A stretch of 64,000 nt of DNA from Rotaria sordida. Lineage: Eukaryota > Rotifera > Eurotatoria > Philodinida > Philodinidae. Every line of letters begins with the position of its first letter. Position 1 is the first letter of the stretch. A program made the position numbers and the translations under genes. Below, one piece after another: positions 24,809 to 35,983 of the stretch. The notes beneath the pieces were generated by a model. The model was given only the letters and a program-made list of their open reading frames with translations. It had not been told where the DNA came from and made no database searches. The stretch spans positions 54,507 through 118,506 of the forward strand of contig CAJNOL010000609.1 in the NCBI GenBank assembly GCA_905250125.1, written 5' to 3'.

Positions 24809-25015
24809 TTAAAAATCAACTGCATGGGAAAGGACAATGAATATCTGCACTGGGGTGAATTGGAAAGTAGCCTGAATGCGGAAAACTTGAAAGTGCATCT
24901 TCGAGCTATGACTGGTTCCTATTTGAATTCCAACATTGTCAGATACATACTGAGAAATTTCTCTTACTAATTTATGATAATGAATGTTTTTATTCAAAAG
25001 CTGACTGCTTCCAGT
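24809..25015 (-). pseudogene. Histone H3-like fragment
   Basis: The minus strand carries SSQLLNKNIHYHKLVREISQ and continues YVSDNVGIQ. This aligns without gaps to the alpha-N/alpha-1 region of histone H3 (…ELLIRKLPFQRLVREIAQ…), with about 10 identities in 30 positions and most others conservative. LVREI is exact. Further on, SSKMHFQ and IVLSHAVDF occupy the places of the alpha-2 and loop-2 regions, and the frame then stops (TAA 24809). Upstream, a YWK…S block fits H3 only after a frameshift. No start codon or N-terminal tail is visible. It is most likely a decayed H3 copy; a very divergent H3 variant exon is less likely. Confidence 0.4.
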
Positions 25016-26342
25016 ATTCTACTTGAATAATACATGGAATAAAAATTTTTAAAAAAATCAATGCGGCGTGAAATTTCACATAGTTAAATGAGAACACAGT
25101 TGGAGAAAAAAGAAGAAAATTAAAACAACATTCACATGTTCACATTGATATTTTGAATGGCATGTTTCCCTAAAGTCACTCCACGCATAGTTAATTTTTA
25201 TTAATAAATTAAAATATTCAAAACAGACGAAGATGTAGAAATCGTAATTAAAAAGTAGGAATAAAAGGATAATGATAGAAGAAGTCATTTTAAAGAAGAC
25301 AGAAAAATTTTTCAAGTTTATATTAATCTAGAATTGAAAGACTCGTGTAAAACTGAATCTAACAATAGAAAAATTCTAATTAAAAAATTATTTAATATCA
25401 AAGCATATATGAAATTATCTATATTATCAAAAACATCTTTTGATGTAAATGAATGTCAATGAGAAGTTCAGTATGTTCGTTTTCTAACACTCTCCAATCT
25501 CGTTAATGCTATAGTAGTGACATTCATGCCGAAATTGAATTTTTCTTTTGGTTTCATATTCCTATGGTTATATTTCAAAAATGTGTAGAAATTATATTTG
25601 ACTCTCATTTTTACAGAGTTCGAATGTTTCTCTAATTAGTTGGTTATTCGCAATTAGTATATGAAATTAATGATTAAATTCGATTTATTGGTCGGCTTTA
25701 TCGCCGATTCTAGAAGAACCTTTTGTTGTCTCATAATCACTAAAATCACCACGATTTTCACAACACAAGGTAGATTATACTTGCTAGAAAACGTTCTTCG
25801 AAGTGTTTGAACATCAAACAACGATTATCGTCTCTAGTGCATTTGTATCGTGCAACAGAGTTAGAACCGATAGGGCTTTCATCTTACCGGCACCAGTAAC
25901 ACTTGAAACGGCCAGATCGTACAGAAGTTGCCGGTGTACTAGTATGAATTATTCTTCATCCTTCAAATCCTATAACTGTCAAATCAATTCCTCAATTAAT
26001 CATAGTTATATCCTAAACACTACAGTACTGATACAACAGTCATTTTTTAGTACTTTTTATTATTAGTTTCTACAAAATGTTTTTTTCTAGGTATCTTTTT
26101 GTGAACAGATGACTTCAATGGCCTACACACTCTATTGCAGTTTTCCACATTCATCAAATGGTCCTCAGACACGGACATTATCAATTAATTGTACATTTAA
26201 TCTGCTTTCCACATTATATTCGCTTTGTCATTTCTTATGTCTATTTGGAAATATATTCTATAAACAGTAGACGAAATAGAAGTAAATCTATGATAAACTG
26301 CAGTGTTAGACAATTATTCAATTACGTTTTGATTAGAAATGT

Positions 26343-26575
26343 TGCCTTAGGATTAGCATTAAGAAAATGCTAATACTTTTCTATTGGGATTTTAAAAAAT
26401 TTAATTCTTTTGTGTTGGGATTAAAAAATTAATTTAATGCTTTGATATTAATATTGCATTAGGCTACTACTAATTCGATACTAATGCCAAAGAATTAAAT
26501 TAATTTTTTAATCCAAGTACAAAGACATTAAAATAAGCATTAGTTAATACAATGCTAATGCTAAGCCAGCAGTCT
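26343..26575. mobile_element. Foldback (MITE-like) element, ~230 bp
   Basis: Imperfect inverted repeat. The arms meet around GCATTAGGCTACTACTAATTC. The inner arms (26418-26465 and 26470-26515) share TTGGATTAAAAAATTAATTT with few mismatches, and outer parts share GATTAGCATT/AATGCTAATG. No coding capacity. Outer ends CCTTAG/CTAAGCC suggest the element limits. Confidence 0.55.
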
Positions 26576-27857
26576 CAGTTTTGATAATACAACTTGATAT
26601 GAAAGCGAATTGATAAAATATGATAAGTATATTATAGTGAATTTTGACTGAATATATGTAATAGTTCGGTGCATTTCTTCTCATTGGAATATTCTTCGAC
26701 ATCAGTGACAAGTGTTTGATTTGTGCAAGAAAAACACTCTCATACTCATTCTTTTAGAAACATATGCAAAAACTCAAAAACAAATTCATACTGCTCGATA
26801 AAGAAAAAAGTTATGTCTATCGGCCAATAAGGAATTCTCTATTGGATCGACCATTACCGATTACAACTACACCTTGCCATTTGAAACATGCATGAACACA
26901 AGTTCATAGAAATGTTTCCATTCGAAACGACTCCGGATGTTTTTTAGCATTCTATTCATGTCTAGACACTACCAGATGTAAAACCATCTTACTCGTAGCA
27001 CAGCTAAGCGTGTGTGATGCTTAAGATATGTTTAAACCCGATTAGCACACAAACGCACAGGAAGTTACAGGTCTTTGAGTTCGTTCCAAATTTCATGTAT
27101 CTAAACGTGTTCGAAGTACAAACTCGTCTGTAGTTCGAAAACTTGTAAACTGGTTTGTTTTTCAAACGCATTATAACTCATTTATAAGGCAAGGTTATAT
27201 GCATTATTCTGTCGAATTTGCAAGCTCATTTGGGCGTATTTTTTTATTGTCTTTTTGTGTTGTACATTACTAAGCACGTTTGGTTGAAATAAAATAGATT
27301 CGTGCATGCACCGACGATCTGTTTTTAATATTTAAAGTGACAAGTTATTCTACATGTACACACTTGTTTTTCACACAGTGAAGAGCTCAAATGACGTGAA
27401 GATAGATAATATTATTATTCTCGATTCATATAAGCTTGATATATTGTAGCGAATTGTTATGCCTTCAGATTGAATATGACAGGTTTGACGATAGATTGAT
27501 AGCCATCAGAATCTCATGACAAAGCCCGTCACAGTAAAAGAAAAAAAAGAAGAGAAGAATACACCCGGAAGGAGTCGTCTGTGCGTACATCCGATATGAT
27601 TCAACGGAAAGCGAATTCATATCAGCACTCTCTAATTTGCTGGGATTGGTTGCAAACTGAAATATGATTGGATAGTAACTTATAGCATAAATTTTATTAT
27701 GTTCTCTCTTAGAAAAAAAAAGTGTACTATCAGTATAGACGCAACTCATTAAATTGTTGACACTACATGAGGCAGTTGTCGAATAATATTACAAATACGT
27801 ATTAGTTTTATTTTATATTATATATTGTTTTTCAATATAACGTTGTAATCATATTCT

Positions 27858-28838
27858 ATGTCCATGGATACTACAACAATCTACGACAGCAATGGTGTTC
27901 TTGCTGTTGATCTACCTCTCTCGAAAATGATCAAATTTTGGTTGATTGCTTTTTGTCAAGCAGTATCTATTCCGTGTTATTTGTTTGTGATCTACAAATA
28001 TCTGGCTCATAAAAACGTACGAGAAGCTCTTCATAATCACGCTCTTATCGGCAAACTTATTATTAATTTTGCCATTGTGACGATTGATTTATCCATGCAT
28101 TTGAGCTTTCTTCGCTTAGGTCGCGTTCTGCCTTCCACTGCAGGTGGTTGCCTTCTCTGGCAACTGCTCGACTATGGTTTCTGGTTTGGAGATGTTTTTC
28201 TAACATGTTGGATGTCAATCGAACGATATATTCTTATCTTCCACACGAATCTAGTTAAAACATCATATAGACGCTTGTTGATTCACTACATTCCATTGAT
28301 CTTTTTCACTTTCTATTGTCCTATTATTTACATTTATTTGATATTTTTCTATCCCATAGCACATGATTATAACTATTCTCTTCTCCTATGCGGTGGTCCT
28401 TATTATTACAACGACATACCAACCTGGTTAATATGGTATGAATCTCTCGTTCATTACGTCATTCCCATCTTTATCATTGTCATACTTAGTGGTGCCATGA
28501 TCATCCGTGTTTTAGTGCAGAAGTTTCGCTTACGTCAAATCGGTCGATGGCGGAAATACAGGAAGATGTTCATTCAATTTATGTGTATATCAGTAATCTA
28601 CGTTTTTGATCTACCTTACATTATTGTCACTATTGTACGTTGGTCAGGACTACCTGATTTTGGATCAGATGTACAGGGACCCTACTTTTACTATGTCAAC
28701 TATGTTCCGATAATTCTACTCTCGTTTACACTTCTTGGGACTATTCCACACTTGAAAGAAACTCTTATTGCTTGTCGTCACTGCAAAAAGCCACAAAGAA
28801 CCACTACCATCGCTCCGTACATGACTCGTCGCTTTTAA
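27858..28838 (+). CDS. Rhodopsin-like 7-transmembrane receptor (orphan)
   Basis: Single-exon 326-aa plasma-membrane receptor of the class A GPCR superfamily. Seven hydrophobic segments are visible: roughly 25-48, 62-84, 97-121, 140-166, 190-215, 236-258 and 270-292. Cys98 at the top of TM3 and Cys178 in the second extracellular loop can form the conserved disulphide. The DRY motif is present as ERY (122-124). TM7 lacks a clear NPxxY and reads LLSFTLLGTIPHL, a divergence I associate with rotifer orphan receptors. ATG at 27858 is the first in-frame start, with a second (MDTTT) two codons later. TATA-like sequence lies near 27810, and AATAAA at 28920, 82 nt past the stop. The ligand cannot be told. 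An 8-bp minisatellite starts about 230 bp downstream. Confidence 0.88.
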   Translation: MSMDTTTIYDSNGVLAVDLPLSKMIKFWLIAFCQAVSIPCYLFVIYKYLAHKNVREALHNHALIGKLIINFAIVTIDLSMHLSFLRLGRVLPSTAGGCLLWQLLDYGFWFGDVFLTCWMSIERYILIFHTNLVKTSYRRLLIHYIPLIFFTFYCPIIYIYLIFFYPIAHDYNYSLLLCGGPYYYNDIPTWLIWYESLVHYVIPIFIIVILSGAMIIRVLVQKFRLRQIGRWRKYRKMFIQFMCISVIYVFDLPYIIVTIVRWSGLPDFGSDVQGPYFYYVNYVPIILLSFTLLGTIPHLKETLIACRHCKKPQRTTTIAPYMTRRF

Positions 28839-28919
28839 AAGTACTATATTGAAGACACAAACGTCGTAATATCGATGCAAAACTTAATTAAAGAAATGTC
28901 TGTATGTTGTTCTGCTTTT

Positions 28920-28925
28920 AATAAA
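28920..28925 (+). promoter_or_regulatory. Poly(A) signal of the GPCR gene
   Basis: AATAAA 82 nt after the receptor stop codon, at a typical distance for a short 3' UTR. Confidence 0.55.
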
Positions 28926-29069
28926 ACTTAGCTTTCACTGTTGTTGATGAAGTTATATTCACCATTTAATGTTATCCACTTAGTGATCTTATATTTTAGC
29001 GTCATAGGGGATGCTACAAGCATCCCAGACAGTATCTGTCGGTATTAAATGATTCTGATGATATTCCAG

Positions 29070-29630
29070 GAGTTGACTAATTGAGTACTTGAATAGTTGA
29101 TTAGTTGATTAGTTGAATAGTTGATTAGTTGATTAGTTGAATAGTTGATTAGTTGAATAGCTGAATAGTTGAATAGTTAATTGGTTGAATAGTTGAATAC
29201 TAGAATAGTTGAATAGTTGATTAGTTGAACAGTTGAATACTAGAATAGTTGAATAGTTGATTAGTTGAATAGTTGATTGGTTGAATAGTTGGCTAGCTGA
29301 ATAGTTGATTAGTTGAACAGTTGAATACTAGAATAGTTGATTAGTTGAATACTGGAATAGCTGAAGAGTTGATTAGTTGAATAGTTAAACAGTTGAATAG
29401 TTGAATAGTTGAATATTTGAATAGCTGAATAGGTGATTAATTGAATAGTTGAATAGTTGATTGGTGGAACAGTTGGCTAGCTGAATAGTTGATTAATTGA
29501 ACAGTTGAATACTAGAATAGTTGAATAGTTGATTAGTTGAATACTGGAATAGCTGAATCGTTGATTAGTTGATTAGTTGAATACTTGAATAGTTCAATAC
29601 TTGAATAGTTGAACTGATAGTTGAAAACTT
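29070..29630. repeat. Minisatellite of an 8-bp GTTGAWTA unit
   Basis: About 560 bp built almost entirely from the octamers GTTGAATA and GTTGATTA (roughly 68 units), with scattered variants such as GCTGAATA, CTAGAATA and GTTGAACA. The variants recur in the same order (GAACA GTTGAATA CTAGAATA) near 29225, 29310 and 29500, so a higher-order repeat sits above the octamer. The array ends in TTGAATTCAACTTCCAAG, which resembles the terminal repeat of the small foldback at 35984-36153. Confidence 0.95.
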
Positions 29631-29989
29631 GAATTCAACTTCCAAGTTTGTCACTACTATTAATATCGCTCTATATGTCATTAATTATACTATTTCACAG
29701 ATTTGCAAGATGTATTTTAGTTGAAACTTTTAGAATATTGAGCATTTATGTTGTATTAGAATTTCAAATGTTTTATAAGTGTAGTTGAGCACGATAATAT
29801 ATTTATTTTTACTTCTACCCTATTGATAACGACATGTACCGGTAGCATGACAAACCGAATGAAAAAGAAAAAAAAATAGAACTAATCTATATTTCAGAGA
29901 ACGATTATTTCAAACTAAACTACCTAGACTATTGTGAAAATGATCATCGAAAAAAAATATTCAAAACAAAAATTGTTCCTATATCAATT

Positions 29990-30890
29990 GCAGCAAATAA
30001 ATGGAGAAGATTCACAACAATCGCCGCTGCATGCTACATTATAAAATGTAAAGCACGCCTCTTTGACGATAGAAAAGAATTGGGATGATTGTCTATATAT
30101 CCACTTGCATGCCAAGCATATCTTAACATTCGTCGAAAAACAGGAGAGCATGGTTGGTTGTAAATGAGAGACTGACTGCGAATTATATTATTACGTTCGC
30201 TTAAATTGACATTAACCTCGTCAAACTATACTCGATCAAATATACGACGTGCAATGTATTTGTGCTGATTGTTGTAAAGTCGTTGAAGTTCTTTGATACC
30301 GGCATAAACACCTGTATTGTCGCCTTAATCAGAACAAAAATCGGAAATGAGAAGACTACGATGTGACGATTCAAAAGGAAGCAAGATGCGATTTCGCTAA
30401 TATTTGACTAGATTAGTTGTGAGTTTTCCGAACTTACTACACGATACCACAATATTAGGAGCTTCGAATAGACGAACCTGAAATAGTCAATAATCATGAA
30501 GATGTGTCTTTTGAATTATATTTAGACGAGAAACAAAGATCATTAAATACAAGCAACTCACTTTAATTTTTTCGCTCAAATAACCAGATGGCTCCCTCAA
30601 ACAAAGAAAGAGTGGGTCAACAAGTTTGCCACTGAGGCTAATGTATGGCTGCATTGTGAATGAATGTGTGGTAGCATTCTTCGCATGAATAGATAAAGCA
30701 GTAGGTTTTTCTCCTCTGTGAGAAAGTATACGAGTTGAAGAAAGCTCAATTTGAATATCAGATTGATCTGTATTAATCACATAATCTGGATCGTATTTCG
30801 GTAAAAGCTTGCGTACAGTTGACACAAAATTGCCTGCAGAATGTTGAGTTTCTTCTTGATTTGCTACTTTTCTGGTTGTTGTTACCTAAA
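29990..30890 (-). pseudogene. Decayed pogo/Tigger-type DDE transposase
   Basis: DNA transposase remnant, which would have catalysed cut-and-paste transposition. The upstream part (30884 down to about 30563) is open and contains the DDE core start: YDPDYVINTDQSDIQIELSS, then SHRGEK and ISLSGKLVDPLFLCLREPSG. A donor GTGAGT follows, with acceptor TTTCAG near 30482, and the frame continues VRLFEAPNIVVS, LLISDFCSD and GIKELQRLYNNQHKYIARRIFDR. Stop codons interrupt this second part at several places. Of the expected acidic residues, the D in NTDQ and the D in ISDF are visible. The N-terminal DNA-binding domain is not found. No terminal inverted repeats were located. Broken and not expected to be active. 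Confidence 0.7.
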
Positions 30891-30899
30891 ACAGAATAC

Positions 30900-32010
30900 A
30901 GTTTCTTTTTTTTCAATCCAATAAGACAGGTATCTTAAGACTTTTTCCTTTATATTTCACTCGACAGTTCTGCTATTTATACTTGACTAACTGACACATT
31001 TTTTATAAAATTAGAGTTTTATGAAAAAACCAAAATTAAAAAAGCATTTATCCACCAGATTGAAAACCAGAACTATATAAAATGACGGAAAAGGTGAAGA
31101 CGGCTTGTAATATGGTCAGTGAATTGAATTTCAGAAAGTAAAAAAACCAATCTTTTTTTCTTAATCTAGATACTTAGAAAAAATAATTATTCTTTTGTAG
31201 ACAACAAACACAAGTCACTCACTTTAGTTACTTTTCTTGAACTTATATATATATATATATATTGTATTTTAAAATTAAACAACCACTTTTCTAAAGCAAT
31301 AGAGTCATGGAGTGATTCTTGTTCAGCTTTTTTTAAAGTCCAGCGGCGTATATCGAGATCGTGGATGAACAGACGGACAGAATGCTAAAGCTGTCGTTTC
31401 TATCTCCTCAAACTTCTACTTTCCATATCCGTACTCAAACCTGTATCTTTGCTGTTGGTACTTTGCTCGTACTCATCAGTTTTGTATTCGTATTCAAATA
31501 CGAGTACGAGTATCTGACGCGCGAATTGCAGTATTCTAGTTCTGATATTTATTACGATCTTTTTGTCGGTTCTTTAAGCATTTTTCACGAACTTTTTCAA
31601 TTAAATTTATCGTGATCAGCATTTTCAAAAGAGCAACTTATCAGAATTTTATGAAGCATCATTTTAGAATAAATCAACTATATAAAAAGTATATCAGTGA
31701 TTTAATACAAGCAAAAGAACAGTAATTATATTTGTGCAAATAGACTTATTCAAACAAACTTTTGGAAACTGAACATTTCTGGACAGAGAGAAAGAGTCAA
31801 AAGATGCTATTTTTATATAAACCATCTTTATAGATGATTCTGATATATGAAAAAGTTGTATCACTCTAGATTCAGATAAGAAACATAAGCATGCGCACGT
31901 AGTTGGTAAAAACTGACTCGTGTTTATTTAAGATTTGTTTTACGTCATATGAGTGATGTCATATTGATGGTGTAATGACTGTCTTGACTAGATAAATAAA
32001 CGAGATTATT
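30900..32010. other. Intergenic, transposase to EF-hand gene
   Basis: Contains the (TA)n tract and a block at 31430-31520 with inverted words (GTACTCGTACTC/GAGTACGAG). The 84-codon frame there arises from this repeat and is not judged coding. Confidence 0.5.
31244..31263. repeat. (TA)n microsatellite
   Basis: Ten uninterrupted TA units in an intergenic region. Confidence 0.9.
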
Positions 32011-32011
32011 T

Positions 32012-32020
32012 TATATAAAA
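32012..32020 (+). promoter_or_regulatory. TATA box of the EF-hand gene
   Basis: TATATAAAA 48 nt upstream of the chosen ATG, which would place transcription start near 32042 and supports the ATG at 32068 over the upstream non-ATG frame extension. Confidence 0.45.
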
Positions 32021-32067
32021 AGCAAAAGCTATCTACGGTGTCTATCAATAGAACTAAACGAGAACGA

Positions 32068-32763
32068 ATGCAAAGCTTAAGTGACAATCAAGAGAAATCT
32101 TTTTTGAATCTTATCGTACAAACTTCATCAAAAGGATTGGTTTTCCTTCGACGTTTAGAGACGAAAAATCTTTTTCGATCACGTCTTGCATTACAGTTGA
32201 CATTATCTCAAATAACTAAATTATCAAATCAATTTAATTTATCGTCAAAAGAAATTGAAGGATGGTATGAACGTTTTATTTGTTGTTATCCATATGGTTA
32301 TGTTTCATTTCAAGAATTTCTAATTTATTTAAAACAATTAAATATTTATAGAGAAAATCAACAACATCAATTGTCAAAATCATTGATTAAACAACTATTC
32401 TATACTTTGGATATAAATAATGATAAACAATTAAATTTTGAAGAATTTTTTCAATTCAATTTATTAATTAATCAAGGAACAGATGAAGATAAACTTAAAT
32501 TAATATTAAATTTACATGATCGACAACAGAATTATTACACACAACAAGATATTGTAAATATTTTAACAAATATGTTTGCTTTATTCAATATTCCTACACT
32601 AGAAAATAATTTATCACAAAGGATCAATACAATTTTAACATATGCTGATATGGATAATAAAAAGGCGAAAATCTGTTGGAATACATTTTGTACATATGTT
32701 CTGAATAATTCATCTTCACTGGAACTTTTATTATCAAATCAGTTGAATAGCGAAGATTTTTAA
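32068..32763 (+). CDS. EF-hand protein of neuronal calcium sensor-like layout
   Basis: 231-aa cytosolic protein of the EF-hand superfamily, single exon. One intact loop is clear at residues 115-126, D-I-N-N-D-K-Q-L-N-F-E-E, with ligands at positions 1, 3, 5, 7, 9 and 12. The preceding segment WYERFICCYPYGYVSFQEF (66-84) matches the first, non-binding EF-hand of recoverin/frequenin proteins, where a Cys-Pro pair disables the loop. Here CCYPYG takes that place. The third and fourth hands are degenerate. I see no N-terminal myristoylation glycine. The frame runs upstream to a GTG at 32038, but ATG 32068 fits better with the TATATAAAA at 32012. AATAAA at 32829. Other possibilities are a calcineurin-B-like or KChIP-like protein. 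Confidence 0.75.
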   Translation: MQSLSDNQEKSFLNLIVQTSSKGLVFLRRLETKNLFRSRLALQLTLSQITKLSNQFNLSSKEIEGWYERFICCYPYGYVSFQEFLIYLKQLNIYRENQQHQLSKSLIKQLFYTLDINNDKQLNFEEFFQFNLLINQGTDEDKLKLILNLHDRQQNYYTQQDIVNILTNMFALFNIPTLENNLSQRINTILTYADMDNKKAKICWNTFCTYVLNNSSSLELLLSNQLNSEDF

Positions 32764-32834
32764 GAAAAGTTAATAACACCATGTTGACTATTTTTGAATT
32801 TCATTTTCATTTTTTTAATTTTTCTATTAATAAA

Positions 32835-34840
32835 TAATAGTAATCCTTTGTAAATAATTGAAAATATATTTATAAGGAAGAATTTATGATTAGACTATGG
32901 AAGTCAAAGTTATGAAATGAAAGGCTAAATTATAAAAACTATCTGTTGATCTCTTCAAAAAAGACACTGTTCTTTCAAAGATTCAGATGACAATATACTC
33001 TACTATATTATTTAGATGACAATATGTTTCACTAAGAGATTGTTTGATCAATATTCGTTTTTACATATTTTTAAAAAGATTGTGTTAAGAAATAGACACA
33101 TTTTTCGTTATCTAACTACGTAGAAAGTATATCATTATTATTTTGACTAATGTTTATTCTATAAAACAAAACCCATGTGATGCGTTGATATTATTATTTA
33201 TTTATTTGTTATCAACAGCTTAGTTCGTTGTTTTATTAATATTATTATTCATACTCTTTATGCTCATCGACTCTCAGATAAAAAAAATATGACGATGTTA
33301 AGAATTCATCATTAAATATTACAAGACAACAAGTATTTCATTAAAAATAAATAGGTCAATATACACATGTGATAACGTGCAGCGAAATTATTTTTCATAT
33401 TCTCATATGTGTTCCGAACTTTTTGAAAACCCGCAGCGTTCATACACATAGGTATTGATTGAGTGATTATATATGTATACTGGCTTAGTTTATTTCGATG
33501 TCTATTAACGTGGTTGAGATCGAATAAATAAATAATCACCACTAGCTACTTCATTGATTGTATAATTCATCTTTGTGCACTCCATTCAATATTTGTTTAG
33601 CAATCAATTGTGAGCTGGCTTCATAACAGAAAAATATAGGAATTTGAATGCTTCATTTATATGGAATTTTTCTAACTATATTAGACATATCAAGAATCTT
33701 TTTTTTTTTTGCTAAAAAAAAATTTGTCAAAATGCCAATCTTTCAAAAACAAAACAATCATACTATAAGTTAATCACCTGAATGACAATGAAGAACGATT
33801 AATATACATATCGTATCGAACTTATTTCAAATTAATTACATAACAAATAATAATCCGTTGATGAATGGTTTCCTCATTAGAATGTATAATTAGAACTAAT
33901 TTTTTTTGTTTTAATAATATACGTAAATATTTCTGCGACGATGAATAACTAAAAATTTTAGAATTGTTTCGAAAATTTGCAAATTCCAGTCTAATAGTAC
34001 TTTCGATATTCTATGTTGGGCTTCAACTGACATGAAATAGTATTAGTAAACAGAATGAAGCAATTATTTATGCGAACAAGATTGACGTAGAGTCAAAAGA
34101 CAATTTACGTACATAAATTAATTTGGTCTTTCTATTTGCAAAAAAAAGTAGGCGAAATTAGACGATTTTGTCACTTCTAAGTTGAACAATTATCAATCAG
34201 TCTATATCGTAAAATAAGTTTTATAGATTAGTTTGTAGAAAAAAATATAGATAATTTTTTTTTCTTTCAATTGATGAGATTTTATTCAAGTTTTAATTAG
34301 ATAAACTAAAAATTTTATCAAAACATCGTTATTGTATTATCTAGGGCAGAAAATTTTTTCATGGTTGATATAATAACAGATGTAATGTGTACACTTTTTT
34401 GTTCTGACACTAGCTCTTTGAATTCATATGAACTACTTGTAAATTTCGACAATTTTGAATCAATTACAAAGGTACTCATATTAGATGTCTTAATAGCATC
34501 ATTACATGCTTGTTGTTCTTGACTTTCGATGATGAAAATAATTTAGTACATTCATCAATATATTAAAAAACAATTACTCTTCACTATGTACAAATCACAG
34601 ATGAGTTTGAGATCAATACTATTGAATTAGAAATTTTGAAAAAATGGATGCTATTACATATGTTCAAATCTTCTTAGTTGTATTTGTATCAAAACTTGAC
34701 TAACTGTTGATTTATTGTCTAGTATTTGATCGACTGATATTCCATTCGAATAGTGTACTTGTCACAATTATCGTATCGCAAGCAATGAGTGATTATATTA
34801 TAGTAAATGTATCTTATAAAACATTGTCATAGAATTCGTG
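32835..34840. other. AT-rich intergenic, nothing recognised
   Basis: No domain-bearing frame, RNA gene or element terminus seen between the convergent EF-hand and OVCA2-like genes. Confidence 0.5.
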
Positions 34841-34867
34841 ACTTTTATTAATGATTAAATGATATAT

Positions 34868-35545
34868 TTATGAATGAGTTGCACGTTGAATAAAATCTCT
34901 TAATTTTTGTCTAAAATCAGAATCGTTTGGACAATAATGTCCTCCTTTATGTGAATAAAATTCAGCTACTAACGGATTAAAATATTTATACATTTTTTCA
35001 CTCATATCTGTTGTTATTAAAGTATCATTCATTCCTGAAACATGCAAAGACGGTAGCAATTGATTTTGTTTATCGAATGTTTCTAATATTGGTTTAATTG
35101 TTTCATCGTTGATTGGTGGACAACCAATAAGAATAACAAATTTAATACAACTAGGAAGAATTGGCCAATTGGGAATATTTAAAACCATTGTAGCACAAAC
35201 AATTGCACCTTGAGAAAATCCTAATAAACCATCAAACGGACCATTGTTATGAATATAATTAACTATATATTCAATACTCTCTTTGATTGTATCATAATTA
35301 TAGTTTGTAACTGGATATTCAGGTTTATAAGACATCCATTGATATCGTTGTTCATTCGAAGAATTATCTGATGATCTTAAGAATTCATAATCAACAAATG
35401 AAAATGGTGAATTGATAAAAACAAATTCAATATCTTTCATTGATCGAATTAAAGAACGCATTTGATATTGACGATTTTCTGCACTATCATAAAAACCGTG
35501 TAAAACTAAGATACGAGTTTTAGGTTGATCAACTTTTGCTGCCAT
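34868..35545 (-). CDS. OVCA2: OVCA2/FSH1-type serine hydrolase
   Basis: 225-aa alpha/beta hydrolase of the FSH1 family, the animal members of which (OVCA2) are soluble esterases preferring long-chain esters. Single exon. Seen in order: RILVLHGFYDSAENR at the N-terminus (oxyanion region HGF), the nucleophile elbow GFSQG with Ser111, the acid Asp174 in SGMNDTLI, and the base His203 in HKGGHYCP. All three triad positions are intact and the length matches the family (about 220-230). No signal peptide or membrane segment, so cytosolic. ATG at 35545 is the only reasonable start. A reverse-strand AATAAA at 34844-34849 lies just past the stop. Family assignment is very secure; substrate is inference. 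Confidence 0.93.
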   Translation of the reverse strand: MAAKVDQPKTRILVLHGFYDSAENRQYQMRSLIRSMKDIEFVFINSPFSFVDYEFLRSSDNSSNEQRYQWMSYKPEYPVTNYNYDTIKESIEYIVNYIHNNGPFDGLLGFSQGAIVCATMVLNIPNWPILPSCIKFVILIGCPPINDETIKPILETFDKQNQLLPSLHVSGMNDTLITTDMSEKMYKYFNPLVAEFYSHKGGHYCPNDSDFRQKLRDFIQRATHS

Positions 35546-35983
35546 ATTTTAGTCGAAAAAGAAATAATAATTTCTTTGTGTAATTTGTCATTTTATCGAT
35601 TTGTTATATGTTTTCATCCAATAAGAATATTGATGTACTATATGTCGCTTCTTGACATTCATTTTATGAAAAAGCCTTCATTACTCGAGTAAATTTTGTT
35701 ACCATCGCTTTGATAGTCGCGCAAAAACGAATTATTACGAAGGAAAAAAGGAGTACTGCTTCACCTATTGGCTATGTTTAAATTGTATACTGAAGTCGAT
35801 CTTATCAAATTTCATTATTAGTCAAACATCTTTGTCATTAAGAACATTTTCATCATTTTAATTTCCTAACTAGTTCACTACTAAGTTGACCTTATTTATT
35901 CAGAATATTCTTCAATATGTCGTCTCTATTAATTCAATTATCTTCACTAACGAAGAAACCTTCTTAGATATTCTCCTATACGC

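Larger units (their letters stand above)
23420..27850. other. Repeat-rich intergenic DNA before the GPCR
   Basis: Apart from the H3-like fragment and the foldback element, I see a somewhat GC-richer patch at 23570-23900, another at 25800-25940 that is briefly open (CNRVRTDRAFILPAPV) and a possible exon VSFCEQMTSMAYTLYCSFPH after a TTCTAG acceptor at 26090. None can be assembled into a gene. Confidence 0.4.

Noticed and set aside
27465-27749. 94-codon frame divergent from the GPCR
   Set aside because: Contains a poly-Phe run from an A-rich repeat, no domain, and no splice or poly(A) support.
29070-29630. Possible CRISPR-like array
   Set aside because: Units are contiguous 8-mers without spacers in a eukaryotic context; it is a minisatellite.
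31361-31615. 84-codon frame with one hydrophobic stretch
   Set aside because: Arises from inverted GTACTCGTACTC/GAGTACGAG repeats; composition not protein-like around them.
32038-32067. N-terminal extension of the EF-hand protein from GTG
   Set aside because: GTG is not an expected eukaryotic start, and the TATA box position favours ATG 32068.
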